DNA from: Parasphingopyxis lamellibrachiae
Lineage (GTDB): Bacteria; Pseudomonadota; Alphaproteobacteria; Sphingomonadales; Sphingomonadaceae
Assembly: GCF_003385775.1 (NCBI RefSeq)
Contig: NZ_QRDP01000004.1
Location: 1,730,957 to 1,794,956 of the forward strand
Length of the DNA: 64,000 bases
Direction: 5' to 3'
Under the pieces are notes generated by a model. The model did no database searches, was not told the DNA's origin, and saw only the letters and a list, made by a program, of their open reading frames with translations. This document shows positions 54,174 through 62,898 of the stretch, piece after piece (within the stretch, counting starts at the first letter, position 1; each line of letters starts with the position of its first letter). The position numbers were made by a program, and so were the translations under genes.

Positions 54174-55177
54174 AGCGCTGCGATCGCCTCGGCAAGCGGC
54201 CGGACTTCCTCGGCACCCTGATCCCAGCTCGTCACGAACCGGGCCTCGCCAATGCCCCAGTCATAAAAATCGAAACCCGCCGCGCGCAGCGATGCCGCCT
54301 CGTCCGCCGAAAGCGTGATGAAGACCTCATTCGCTTCCACCGGAAAAACCAGCCTGTCGGGCGCCGCCTTGGCGATCAGCCGCGCCCCGGCATTGGCCGC
54401 GCGCGCATTGGTAAGCCAGAGATCGTCATCGAGCATCGCGAGTATCTGCGCCGCGAGATAACGGCCCTTGGAAAGCAGGTGCCCGCCGCGCTTGCGGCGA
54501 TAGCGGATTTCCGCCGCCTTTTCGCGCGCATCACCGAACAGGAGCAGGGCTTCGGCAGACATACCGCCATTCTTCACACAGCCGAAGCTTAGAATATCGA
54601 CGCCGGCGCGCCAGGTGATATCGGCAGGGGCGCACTCGCGATGGGCAACCGCATTGGCAAAGCGCGCGCCGTCCATATGCAAGTTCCAGCCCAGCGCATC
54701 GCACAGATCGCCCAGGGTCCGAACCTCGTCCGGACTGTAGACCATGCCGTATTCGCTTGCCTGGGTGATGGAGAGCGCACCGATCTGCATCTGGTGCACA
54801 TCGTCGCGGATTGATGCCGCCAGCCGTTCGACCTCGTCAGGCGCGAGCTTCGCGCCATCCCCCTTGCCCAGCAGCAGCTTCGCACCATGGGTGTAGAATT
54901 CCGGCGCACCGCATTCATCATTCTGGATATGCGCTTCCTCATGGCAGACGATCGCACCGTGCGGCGGGCACAGGGCCGCCAGCGCCAGAGCATTGGCCGC
55001 CGTTCCTGTTGACACCCACAGCGCCGTCACATCGGTTTCGAAAATCTCGGAAAAAGCGCCGTCGAGCCGCTGGCTCAGCGCATCGTCGTCATAGGCCGTA
55101 TCGACACTGTTCGCCGCCGCCAGCGCATTGAGCACGGGCTGGCATACAGAGGCCGCATTGTCGGAGAAGAAACGCAT
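54170..55177 (-). CDS. Low-specificity L-threonine aldolase
   Basis: A 335-residue PLP enzyme: MRFFSDNAASVCQPVLNAL at the start, GTAANALALAAL, HEEAHIQNDECGAPEF, the HMDGARFANAVA active-site region and the PLP Lys in LSFGCVKNGGMSAEA. It cleaves L-threonine/allo-threonine to glycine and acetaldehyde. ATG at 55177 is chosen because upstream open frame sequence belongs to the response-regulator gene region and has no family character. 31 bases after the response regulator, and overlapping EamA. Confidence 0.92.
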   Translation of the reverse strand: MRFFSDNAASVCQPVLNALAAANSVDTAYDDDALSQRLDGAFSEIFETDVTALWVSTGTAANALALAALCPPHGAIVCHEEAHIQNDECGAPEFYTHGAKLLLGKGDGAKLAPDEVERLAASIRDDVHQMQIGALSITQASEYGMVYSPDEVRTLGDLCDALGWNLHMDGARFANAVAHRECAPADITWRAGVDILSFGCVKNGGMSAEALLLFGDAREKAAEIRYRRKRGGHLLSKGRYLAAQILAMLDDDLWLTNARAANAGARLIAKAAPDRLVFPVEANEVFITLSADEAASLRAAGFDFYDWGIGEARFVTSWDQGAEEVRPLAEAIAAL

Positions 55178-55208
55178 GGCATCCGCATGGTATGCGGACG
55201 TGAAAACG

Positions 55209-55598
55209 TCAACCGATCCGGCCGATCCGATCGCTGGTTTCGTCGGGCCGGTCCTGCAACAGAGCGGTTCGGATTTCTTCCAGGCCAAGCGGTTTGCGCA
55301 ACAATGGCGCGGTGATGTTCTTGGCATCATATTTCGAATCATAACCGGAGGCGAAGACAAACCGGATGTTCCGCTCGTGCAATTCCTTTGCCAGCGGCAA
55401 CGAATTCTCTTTGCCGAGATTGATGTCGAGAAAGGCAAAATCGAAATCCTGCGAATCCACCAGGCCTCTCGCATCGGCCAGTGTGGACGCATGGCTCACA
55501 TCGCAGTTGCACAGCGACTGGATCATATCCTCGAGCATGAAGGCGAGCATATGCTCATCCTCCACGATGAGAATTTTCTCGGGCATCTTCTCGTTCAT
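55209..55598 (-). CDS. Single-domain response regulator
   Basis: A 129-residue receiver domain with no output domain: acidic cluster ILIVEDEHML, phospho-acceptor Asp in FAFLDINLGK, Ser switch in VFASGYD and Lys in LLRKPLG. It starts 16 bases after the HWE kinase stop, with a GGGGGG Shine-Dalgarno. It is probably phosphorylated by that kinase; as in other alphaproteobacteria, the pair might feed into the general stress response, though no PhyR or NepR gene is here. Confidence 0.9.
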   Translation of the reverse strand: MNEKMPEKILIVEDEHMLAFMLEDMIQSLCNCDVSHASTLADARGLVDSQDFDFAFLDINLGKENSLPLAKELHERNIRFVFASGYDSKYDAKNITAPLLRKPLGLEEIRTALLQDRPDETSDRIGRIG

Positions 55599-55614
55599 CG
55601 TCCCCCCGGTCGAT

Positions 55615-56616
55615 TTACTGGTCACCGGCACCCTCCAGTGGAGCCAGGAGCGTATAATTCAATCCTGTTTCCCGATAGTCCAGCTTTGTTTCGCCCTGGA
55701 AGTCGCCGGGCAATATCCGTGTCAGCAGGGTCGATCCGAAACCCGAACGCTCCGGAGCGATGCAGGCCGGCCCGCCCTGCTCGGCCCATTCGAATTGCAG
55801 AAATGTATCGCCGTCCCGCCTGACCTTCGTCCAGTGCAGCGATACCGTGCCCGCGTCGTTCGAGAGCGCACCATATTTGATCGCATTGGTGGTCAGCTCG
55901 TTGATCGCCATAGCCAGCGTCAACGCCTGTCGCGCCCCGAGCCGAACCCGGTCCCCTTTGAGCGTAACCCGGCGTGCGCGTTCAAGATCGAAGGGCCGCA
56001 GCGCGCGCTGCACGACCTCACGAAAATTGGCGCCTGTCCATTTTTCATCGGTCAGAATGTCGTGCGCGCTTGAAAGAGCCTGGAGCCGGCCAGTGAAATC
56101 CCCGCGCGCATCGGCGATCGGCTCGTCCTTGCGAAAGGACATATGGGCAACCGCCTGAACGGTGGCGAGCGTGTTCTTCACCCGGTGATTGAGTTCATTG
56201 ATCAGCGTTTTGAGATGTTCTTCGTCCGCCTTGCGCTTGCTGATATCCTCAACCAGCGAAATGCAGAAATCGGGTTCGCCGTTAATGTCCCGCTGCAGGC
56301 CGACCGTAAGATTGCCCCAGATCAGTTCGCCATCCTTGCGAATATAGCGTTTTTCCATCTGGTAGTACAGAATTTTGCCTGCAATCAGCGCCTTGAGCTG
56401 ATCCAGGTCCGATTTCAGATCGTCGGGATGGGTGATATCCTGAAATGTGAGGCCCAAAAGCTCATCATGTTCGTAGCCCAGGGTTTCCAGCAGCCGCTTA
56501 TTGACGCGGAGCCAGGAGCCGTCGAGGCCAACATGCGCAATGCCGATAGCCGCATTCTCGAAGGTAGCGTCAACAAGTTGGAGGTTAGTCAGCATGTCCT
56601 CCGAGGAATGATACAT
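55615..56616 (-). CDS. PAS-domain HWE-family histidine kinase
   Basis: A 333-residue soluble sensor kinase: PAS domain (residues 10-130, [20 protein letters not shown] ... [20 protein letters not shown]), then the HWE-type dimerisation motif [17 protein letters not shown] with the phospho-accepting His, the N-box [18 protein letters not shown] and [14 protein letters not shown]-type Cys (GRNCRFLQ) is absent, so it is not a light-sensing LOV kinase. Likely partner: the receiver protein encoded directly downstream. Confidence 0.93.
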   Translation of the reverse strand: MYHSSEDMLTNLQLVDATFENAAIGIAHVGLDGSWLRVNKRLLETLGYEHDELLGLTFQDITHPDDLKSDLDQLKALIAGKILYYQMEKRYIRKDGELIWGNLTVGLQRDINGEPDFCISLVEDISKRKADEEHLKTLINELNHRVKNTLATVQAVAHMSFRKDEPIADARGDFTGRLQALSSAHDILTDEKWTGANFREVVQRALRPFDLERARRVTLKGDRVRLGARQALTLAMAINELTTNAIKYGALSNDAGTVSLHWTKVRRDGDTFLQFEWAEQGGPACIAPERSGFGSTLLTRILPGDFQGETKLDYRETGLNYTLLAPLEGAGDQ

Positions 56617-56764
56617 TCAACCCACCTGGCCATTCCGGCTCGCTAAAACTCAACGGCGATAGATTGCGGTCTCTTGCGAACCTTTCATCTAATCGAGTCC
56701 AACCCTAGCCATCACAGGTAAACGGATTGTTAACTGTATAAACCATGTCACTGGAGGAGGAAAA

Positions 56765-56839
56765 TGGTGCTGCTAGAGAGAATTGAACTCTCGACCTCAC
56801 CCTTACCAAGGGTGCGCTCTACCACTGAGCTACAGCAGC
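56765..56839 (-). tRNA. tRNA-Thr (anticodon GGT)
   Basis: 75 bases on the minus strand: acceptor arms GCTGCTG/TAGCAGC, D-arm GCTCAGTGGTAGAGC, anticodon arm CACCC-TTGGTAA-GGGTG (anticodon GGT), T-arm GAGAG-TTCAATT-CTCTC and encoded CCA. Confidence 0.95.
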
Positions 56840-56938
56840 GTACCATTTGCCGGAATGCGGGCGTGCCTATGGCGGTGTGCAGGCCATTTTGTCAAGCTTA
56901 GCCTTGGCAGGCAGACCGTATATTGTCACTGTCAGGCC

Positions 56939-57049
56939 ATGACCGACAAAGACGAACGCGCGAAAAGGCTGGCCGAAGAGCTGCGCAAGAATTTGCGCCG
57001 TCGCAAGGGGCAGGCGCGCGAGCAGGAAAAAGGCCCGGAGAAAGCCTGA
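56939..57049 (+). CDS. 36-residue conserved-looking basic small protein
   Basis: A very short protein, MTDKDERAKRLAEELRKNLR followed by a basic, Gln/Glu-rich tail. It is one amphipathic helix with RRRK. Proteins of this size and pattern are, to my memory, common in sphingomonad genomes as unnamed small proteins. No function known. It has its own start on the plus strand between a tRNA and a convergent peptidase gene, and codons look protein-like, so I keep it at moderate confidence. Confidence 0.6.
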   Translation: MTDKDERAKRLAEELRKNLRRRKGQAREQEKGPEKA

Positions 57050-57143
57050 ACCGTCATCGCCGATATTGCTGGGCTCCCGCAGACAGATCACGATATCGCC
57101 TGCTGCACGGTTGCCGCCAATCGCTGCTTCGCCGCCCCGGCGA

Positions 57144-58940
57144 TCAATCGAGCGGCGCGCAGACTTCGCCCAGCCAGGCCGCGGTCGCATCGTCGAGCTG
57201 CGGACCGATCCTGGCAATCACATCGGCATGATAACCATCCACCCAGTCGCGTTCGGCCTGGGTCAGCAGGCTCGTATCGATCAGCTTATGATCGATCGGT
57301 GCGAAGGTCAGCGTCTCAAAGCCGAGCATGGTGGCCTCGCCACCTTCGATCTCGCGTTCCTCAATCGCAACCAGATTCTCGATCCGGATGCCATATTCGC
57401 CGGCCTTGTAATATCCCGGCTCGTTGGAAAGGATCATCCCGGCATGGAGTGGCTCATCCCAGCCACTGCCCGGATAATTGGCCGCGCTGATCCGCTGCGG
57501 CCCCTCGTGCACGCCGAGATAGGCACCAACGCCATGGCCCGTGCCATGGCCGTAATCGAGGCCCGCCTGCCACAGATGCATGCGCGCGAAGCTGTCGAGC
57601 TGGCTGCCGCGCGTCCCCTGCGGGAATATTGCCGTTGCGAGGGCGATATGGCCCTTGAGCACGCGGGTGAACCGGTCCCGCATCTCGTCGGTCGGCGTGC
57701 CGACGATGATCGTGCGCGTAACATCGGTCGTGCCGTCCGGATACTGGCCGCCGGAATCTACTAGATAAATCTGGTCCATCTCTAGCGGGATGCTGGATTC
57801 TTCCGTCACCCGGTAATGGGGAAGCGCGGCATGCGGCCCGGCCCCTGAAATCGTATCGAAAGAGAGGTCGCGGAGCAGTGCGTTTTCCGAGCGAAATTCC
57901 TGAAGCCGCTTTGCCGCCGACATTTCCGTCACGCCGCCTTTCGGTGCTTCGAGAGACAGCCAGTGGAGGAAACGCACCAGAGCCGCGCCATCGCGTTCAT
58001 GCGAATCCCGGGAACCCTGAAGCTCGGCCGCATTCTTGATCGCCTTGGGAAGGACCGCCGGTTCGGTTTGCGGCATGATCGTCGCCCCGGCGTCGTCGAG
58101 CGCCTGGAAAATCGCCGACACTGCGCGTTCGGGATCGGCAATGACTTTCTTGCCCTTGAGACCAGCCAGCGAGCCCCTGAAAGCGCTGCGCTCATGCACG
58201 CGCACGCCATTGCCGAGATGGCGCAATACATCGTCGTTCATCTTGTCGGGATCGACATAAAGATCCGCCGTCGCATCCTTGTGGACGATCGCATAGGCGA
58301 GCGCGACCGGTGTGTGATCGACATCGGCACCGCGGACATTCAGCGTCCAGGCGATCGAATCGAGTGCCGCTAGTACGGCAGCGTCGATATTTGCATCGGC
58401 CATTTCATCGGCCATTTCCTGGCGCTTCTGTGCGGAAGACTTGCCGGCATAGCTGTCATCATGAACGATCAGCTTGGCATCGGACGGCAGCGGCTTGTCC
58501 GGCCAGACGGCGTCGATAGGATTGGTATCGACGGCCACCAGTTCGGCACCTTTTTCGGCCAGAGCCTTTTCCGCCGACTTCACCCATTGGCGCGTGTGAA
58601 GCCACGGATCATAGCCGATCCGCGCGCCATTGTCGGTATGCTCGGCCAGCCACTCGGCGATGCTCGTCGCGGGAACGCCGACATATTCCCAATGCTTGCC
58701 ATCGACCTGTTCGCGCACCTGGATGGTGTAGCGCCCATCTGTGAAGATCGCCGCTTCTTCCGAGAGCACAGCCGCCGCGCCCGCCGATCCCTGAAAGCCA
58801 GTCAGCCAGGACAGCCGCTGTGCATATTCGCCGACATATTCGCTCATATGTTCGTCGGTCAGCGGGATCACGAAACCGGCGAGCCTTCGTGAGGCAAGCT
58901 CTTCGCGCAGGGCTTTCAGACGGTCTTCATAGCTGGACAT
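57144..58940 (-). CDS. M24 family aminopeptidase P
   Basis: A 598-residue metallopeptidase with two N-terminal creatinase-like domains and the M24 pita-bread domain. Metal ligands: Asp in LVDSGGQY, Asp in GTTDVTRTI, His in GHGTGHGVGAYLGVHEG, Glu in LSNEPGYY and Glu in IRIENLVAI. It releases N-terminal residues next to proline. The length matches the eukaryote-like long aminopeptidase P group. Divergent from the S9 peptidase gene by 83 bases. Confidence 0.94.
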   Translation of the reverse strand: MSSYEDRLKALREELASRRLAGFVIPLTDEHMSEYVGEYAQRLSWLTGFQGSAGAAAVLSEEAAIFTDGRYTIQVREQVDGKHWEYVGVPATSIAEWLAEHTDNGARIGYDPWLHTRQWVKSAEKALAEKGAELVAVDTNPIDAVWPDKPLPSDAKLIVHDDSYAGKSSAQKRQEMADEMADANIDAAVLAALDSIAWTLNVRGADVDHTPVALAYAIVHKDATADLYVDPDKMNDDVLRHLGNGVRVHERSAFRGSLAGLKGKKVIADPERAVSAIFQALDDAGATIMPQTEPAVLPKAIKNAAELQGSRDSHERDGAALVRFLHWLSLEAPKGGVTEMSAAKRLQEFRSENALLRDLSFDTISGAGPHAALPHYRVTEESSIPLEMDQIYLVDSGGQYPDGTTDVTRTIIVGTPTDEMRDRFTRVLKGHIALATAIFPQGTRGSQLDSFARMHLWQAGLDYGHGTGHGVGAYLGVHEGPQRISAANYPGSGWDEPLHAGMILSNEPGYYKAGEYGIRIENLVAIEEREIEGGEATMLGFETLTFAPIDHKLIDTSLLTQAERDWVDGYHADVIARIGPQLDDATAAWLGEVCAPLD

Positions 58941-59023
58941 GGCAATTGGCCTTTTTGATCGTTACTAGCGGTTCTCATACCCAAGCGCGCGACCGTGCGC
59001 CACCGCTTGAAAGGTTAAATGCC

Positions 59024-61183
59024 ATGACTTCCAGCCGATTGATCGCCGCCGCCAGCCTGCTCGCGCTCGCCAGTCCCGCTCCTGCCCAAGAAGAAAGCCC
59101 GTCCGTGTCCGAAACCGCCGCTTCCGCCTTGCCCGCACCGCCCGTCGCCGACCGGCGACCGCACAGCTTCACGATGCACGGCATTACTGTCGAAGATCCG
59201 TATTTCTGGCTGAAGGACCAGAGCTACCCTGAAATCGACGATGCGGATATCCTCGCCTATATCAACGAAGAAAACGCTTTTTTCGAAGCGGTTATGGCGC
59301 CACACCAACCCCTTATCGACACGCTCTACGCCGAAATGCGCGGGCGTTTGCCGGAAAATGATTCCAGTGTTCCTATTCCCGATGGCGCGTTCGAATATTG
59401 GTATGCCTATGACGAGGGCCAGGAGTATCGCAAATGGTATCGCCGCCCGATCGGCAGCACTGGCGAAGATCAATTGCTGCTCGACGAAAATGCGCTGGCC
59501 GAGGGTCATGAGCAGTTCAGCCTTGGCACGATCGCGATCAGCCCCGATGGTCGGCTGCTCGCCTATTCGACCGATACCGATGGCGCGGAACGTTACATAT
59601 TACGCTTCCTGAACCTGGAAACCGGGGAGGTCTTTGCCGACGCGATTCCCGGTACGCTCGGCGATATCGTATGGGCCGCCGATTCCAGCGCTGTCGTCTA
59701 TACGCCGGTCGACGATAACTGGCGCAGCAAGGTTGCGATGCTGCACCGCCTCGGTACCGAAGCAAGCGCCGATATCGAACTGTACCGCGAAACCGAAGAA
59801 GGCATGGAAATCGGCATCGACCAGACCCAGTCGCGCCGCTTCCTGACGATTGGAGCCGGGGACAATGTTTCCAGCGAAGTCCGACTGGTGCCGCTCGCCG
59901 ACCTTGCCGCCGAGCCGGTCCTGGTCGCGCCGCGCGTCGCCAACCGGCTCTACGATGTCGAGGAGCGGGGCGGCACGCTCTATATCCATACCAATGACGG
60001 CCATGTGAATTTTCGCGTGGTCACGGCGCCGGTCGAAAATCCCGGCGACTGGACCGAGCTGATCGCGGGCTCGGACGATTTCTACATCACCGGCCTCACC
60101 GCGTTTCAGGACTTCTACACAGTCGAGGGCCGCGAGCGCGGACTCGATCAGGTCGAAATCCGCCGCTATGGCGAAGGCGAGCCAACCCGGATCGCGTTCC
60201 CCGAAGCCAGCTATGCCGCCAGCCTTGGTCCGGTCGCCGAATTCGATACAGACACGATCCGCATCGATTACGAGTCGATGGTCACGCCGGACACCGACTA
60301 TAGCTATAATCTTGAGACCGGCGCGTTGACGACGCTCAAGGTCCAGCAGATTCCCTCCGGTTACGACGCCAGCCAATATGTAACGGAAAGGCTTGAGATC
60401 GAGGCGCGCGACGGCACGATGGTTCCGGTCAGCCTGGTCCATCGTGCCGATACCGAAATCGGCCCCGACACGCCCGTCCACCTCTATGCCTATGGCGCCT
60501 ATGGCTATGCGATTCCGCCGACATTTTCGACGCGCCAGCTCAGCCTCACCAATCGCGGCTTCATCTTCGCCATCGCCCATGTCCGCGGCGGCGACGACCT
60601 GGGCTATCAATGGTATCTCGACGGCAAGCTCGAACAGCGCACCAACACCTTCAACGATTTCGAGGATGTTGCACGCGGACTTATCGCGCGTGGCTATACC
60701 AGCGCGGGCCGGATCGTCGCCTCGGGCGGATCAGCGGGCGGTGAACTGGTTGGCGTGATCGCCAATCAGGCGCCGGAGCTGTTCGGTGCGATCGTCGCCG
60801 AAGTGCCCTTTGTCGATGTCCTCAACACGATGCTCGACACATCGCTGCCGCTAACGCCGGGCGAATGGCCCGAATGGGGCAACCCGATCACCGATCCGGA
60901 CGCTTTTCGCCTCATCCAGAGCTATTCGCCCTATGACAATGTCAATGCGCAGGATTATCCGCCGATGATGATTACCGCCGGCCTGAACGATCCGCGTGTG
61001 ACCTATTGGGAACCGGCCAAATGGACGGCGCGGCTGCGCCATCTGCGTACCGATGACAATCTGACTGTGCTGCGTACCAATATGGGCGCGGGCCATCAGG
61101 GGCAGTCAGGCCGGTTCCAGGCCCTGCGCGAGGAAGCCCAGGCCATGGCCTTCATGCTGACGCAGCTGGATGTGGAGCAGTAA
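59024..61183 (+). CDS. S9 family prolyl oligopeptidase (oligopeptidase B-like), exported
   Basis: A 719-residue serine peptidase. Signal peptide LIAAASLLALASPAPAQ at the N-terminus, a seven-blade propeller to about residue 440, then the hydrolase domain with the nucleophile in ASGGSAGGELVGV, Asp in ITAGLNDPRVTYWEPAKW and His in GAGHQGQSG. The SGGSAGG stretch fits oligopeptidase B, which cuts after Arg/Lys; the export signal points to a periplasmic role. ATG at 59024 is the signal-peptide start. A structured repeat follows its stop. Confidence 0.93.
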   Translation: MTSSRLIAAASLLALASPAPAQEESPSVSETAASALPAPPVADRRPHSFTMHGITVEDPYFWLKDQSYPEIDDADILAYINEENAFFEAVMAPHQPLIDTLYAEMRGRLPENDSSVPIPDGAFEYWYAYDEGQEYRKWYRRPIGSTGEDQLLLDENALAEGHEQFSLGTIAISPDGRLLAYSTDTDGAERYILRFLNLETGEVFADAIPGTLGDIVWAADSSAVVYTPVDDNWRSKVAMLHRLGTEASADIELYRETEEGMEIGIDQTQSRRFLTIGAGDNVSSEVRLVPLADLAAEPVLVAPRVANRLYDVEERGGTLYIHTNDGHVNFRVVTAPVENPGDWTELIAGSDDFYITGLTAFQDFYTVEGRERGLDQVEIRRYGEGEPTRIAFPEASYAASLGPVAEFDTDTIRIDYESMVTPDTDYSYNLETGALTTLKVQQIPSGYDASQYVTERLEIEARDGTMVPVSLVHRADTEIGPDTPVHLYAYGAYGYAIPPTFSTRQLSLTNRGFIFAIAHVRGGDDLGYQWYLDGKLEQRTNTFNDFEDVARGLIARGYTSAGRIVASGGSAGGELVGVIANQAPELFGAIVAEVPFVDVLNTMLDTSLPLTPGEWPEWGNPITDPDAFRLIQSYSPYDNVNAQDYPPMMITAGLNDPRVTYWEPAKWTARLRHLRTDDNLTVLRTNMGAGHQGQSGRFQALREEAQAMAFMLTQLDVEQ

Positions 61184-61191
61184 AAAAAGAA

Positions 61192-61280
61192 CCGTTCGGG
61201 CTGAGCCTGTCGAAGCCCTGCTCTTTCTTTTGTGCAGCCGAGAGTGAAGAACAGCCCTTCGACAACCTCAGGGCAAACGG
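61192..61280. repeat. REP-like inverted-repeat element (sphingomonad GCTGAGCCTGTCGAAG family)
   Basis: Imperfect arms of about 25 bases: CCGTTCGGGCTGAGCCTGTC... on the left and its complement on the right (GCCCTTCGACAACCTCAGGG...). It fills nearly the whole gap between the S9 and thioesterase genes and could end transcription from one of them. Confidence 0.65.
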
Positions 61281-61288
61281 AATTTAGG

Positions 61289-61687
61289 ATGAGTTTTTCC
61301 CACACCGTCACCGCCCGGCCCGAGCATATCGACGAGCTCGGCCATGTGAACAATGCGGTCTGGGTCCAGTGGATTCAGGATCTCGCCGTCGCCCATTGGA
61401 CGGCGGTTGCCGCCCCTGAACATGTCGCGGCCTATATCTGGGTCGTGATCCGGCATGAGATCGACTATCTGCGCCCGGCGCTGGAAGGCGATACAGTGAC
61501 CGGCACGACATGGATCGAAGAGCCGCCCATGGGCGCGCGCTTCAACCGCTATATGGAATTCACCGGCAAAGACGGAAAGCCCTGCATCCGCGCCAAAACG
61601 ACATGGGCGATGATCGGCCGGGCAAGCGGCCGGCCATCGCGCGTTACGCCGGAAATCGCGGCACCCTTCCTGCCGGACCGCGGTTAA
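61289..61687 (+). CDS. YbgC-like hot-dog thioesterase
   Basis: A 132-residue acyl-CoA thioesterase: HIDELGHVNNAVWVQWIQDL contains the Asp/Asn-containing active-site pattern of the 4HBT group, followed by strands VIRHEIDYLRPALEGD and RAKTTWAMIG. Substrate range not predictable. ATG at 61289 lies just beyond the REP-like element; the frame is open upstream but passes through that element. Confidence 0.85.
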   Translation: MSFSHTVTARPEHIDELGHVNNAVWVQWIQDLAVAHWTAVAAPEHVAAYIWVVIRHEIDYLRPALEGDTVTGTTWIEEPPMGARFNRYMEFTGKDGKPCIRAKTTWAMIGRASGRPSRVTPEIAAPFLPDRG

Positions 61688-62757
61688 CGGCCGAAACGGA
61701 AACTGTAATTTGCGCCGGGCGCATCCAGCGTCGCGACGCCGTTGCGACTGGAACCGCGAAACCGGCTCTGCCTTCCATCGGGAATGACGGTTACGATGCC
61801 GCCCCGGCTTCCAACCGCGCCGGCATGGCGGGCAGCATGGCAAATCGCCGAGCGTTCACTATAGACATTCGTCCCATAAACCTGCCCCGCGCTGACGCCG
61901 GTCCGCGTACAGCGGCACTGCAAACTGCCGCGAACAGCCCTCAGGCCCAGGCCATAACCCGGGCAGTTTTCGATCCGGCCATCCGATTGTGGTGGCAAAG
62001 GCGGATAGGGAACATTGGGCGGAACATACCCCCCATCGCCCGGATTCTCCCCACGATCTACGAAGATATAGCTTCCCTGCCAGCGGCCATAATCGCTTGA
62101 CCGAACCCCGTTGCGACGGCTTCCCTCATAAGAGGATTGGCCCCGCCGCATATCGAGAGTCACCACTCCGCCGCGATTTCCAATCACGCCGTCATGAACA
62201 GCCGCGCGGCATATATGCGAATCGTCCGTGTAAATGCGGGTGCCCCAAACTCGGCCGCTCCTCGTTGCGCCGGCATCGCACTGACATTGCTGTCGGCCGC
62301 GCCTTCCGCGCCACTGCGTGGCGTTTGACGGGCAATTTTCAATATACCCGCCACCGCCCGGCTGCCCGCCATAATCGCCGCCGGCGAACCGAAAGCTACC
62401 CTGCCAACGGCCGTAATTTTGCGAGCGCACCCCATTTCGCCGCGATCCCTGATACGAACTGCGTCCGCCGAGGAAAACGACGCGAACATTGCCGCCGCGC
62501 TCGGAAATGCGGCCGTCATGCACGGCGGCCCGGCATATCCGCGAATCGTCAGTAAATATCTCCGTGCCCCAGACAGTCCCGCTGCGCGATGCCCGCGCGC
62601 TGCAATGACAGGTCACTGCGCCATTGCGACCGCGATACTGGACGGCGTTTCCAGGGCAATCATTCACACGCTGCAGCATGGCCTCACCGGGGGTCGCGAC
62701 GGGCACCGAGAACAACGCAAAAAGCGACAGCAGGAACGGGATGGCAATACGCGGCAT
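61684..62757 (-). CDS. Exported protein with three LCCL domains
   Basis: A 357-residue secreted protein. Signal peptide IPFLLSLFALFSVPVATPGEA, then three LCCL domains at about residues 31-125, 138-230 and 265-355. Each has CP..A.(W/Y)RGR.G...C.C near its start, then GTVWGTEIFTDDSRICRAAVH or a close variant, and ends in SRRNGV.S..YGRWQGS.. for the first two. LCCL domains were first described in animal proteins; bacterial roles are unknown, probably binding of glycans or lipids at the surface. GGAAGGAGCC precedes the ATG at good spacing. Overlaps the thioesterase stop convergently by four bases. Confidence 0.85.
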   Translation of the reverse strand: MPRIAIPFLLSLFALFSVPVATPGEAMLQRVNDCPGNAVQYRGRNGAVTCHCSARASRSGTVWGTEIFTDDSRICRAAVHDGRISERGGNVRVVFLGGRSSYQGSRRNGVRSQNYGRWQGSFRFAGGDYGGQPGGGGYIENCPSNATQWRGRRGRQQCQCDAGATRSGRVWGTRIYTDDSHICRAAVHDGVIGNRGGVVTLDMRRGQSSYEGSRRNGVRSSDYGRWQGSYIFVDRGENPGDGGYVPPNVPYPPLPPQSDGRIENCPGYGLGLRAVRGSLQCRCTRTGVSAGQVYGTNVYSERSAICHAARHAGAVGSRGGIVTVIPDGRQSRFRGSSRNGVATLDAPGANYSFRFGR

Positions 62758-62898
62758 GATGGCTCCTTCCACCAATGCGCCGTCAGCGCGGCGCACGGAA
62801 CAATTGGTCGCGACCCCATTTGTCTGGCCCCATATTCAACCCAATGACCGGAGATGGCAACAGCTGACAGCCCGCCTTCCGCAGCCTATGGCCATTCC

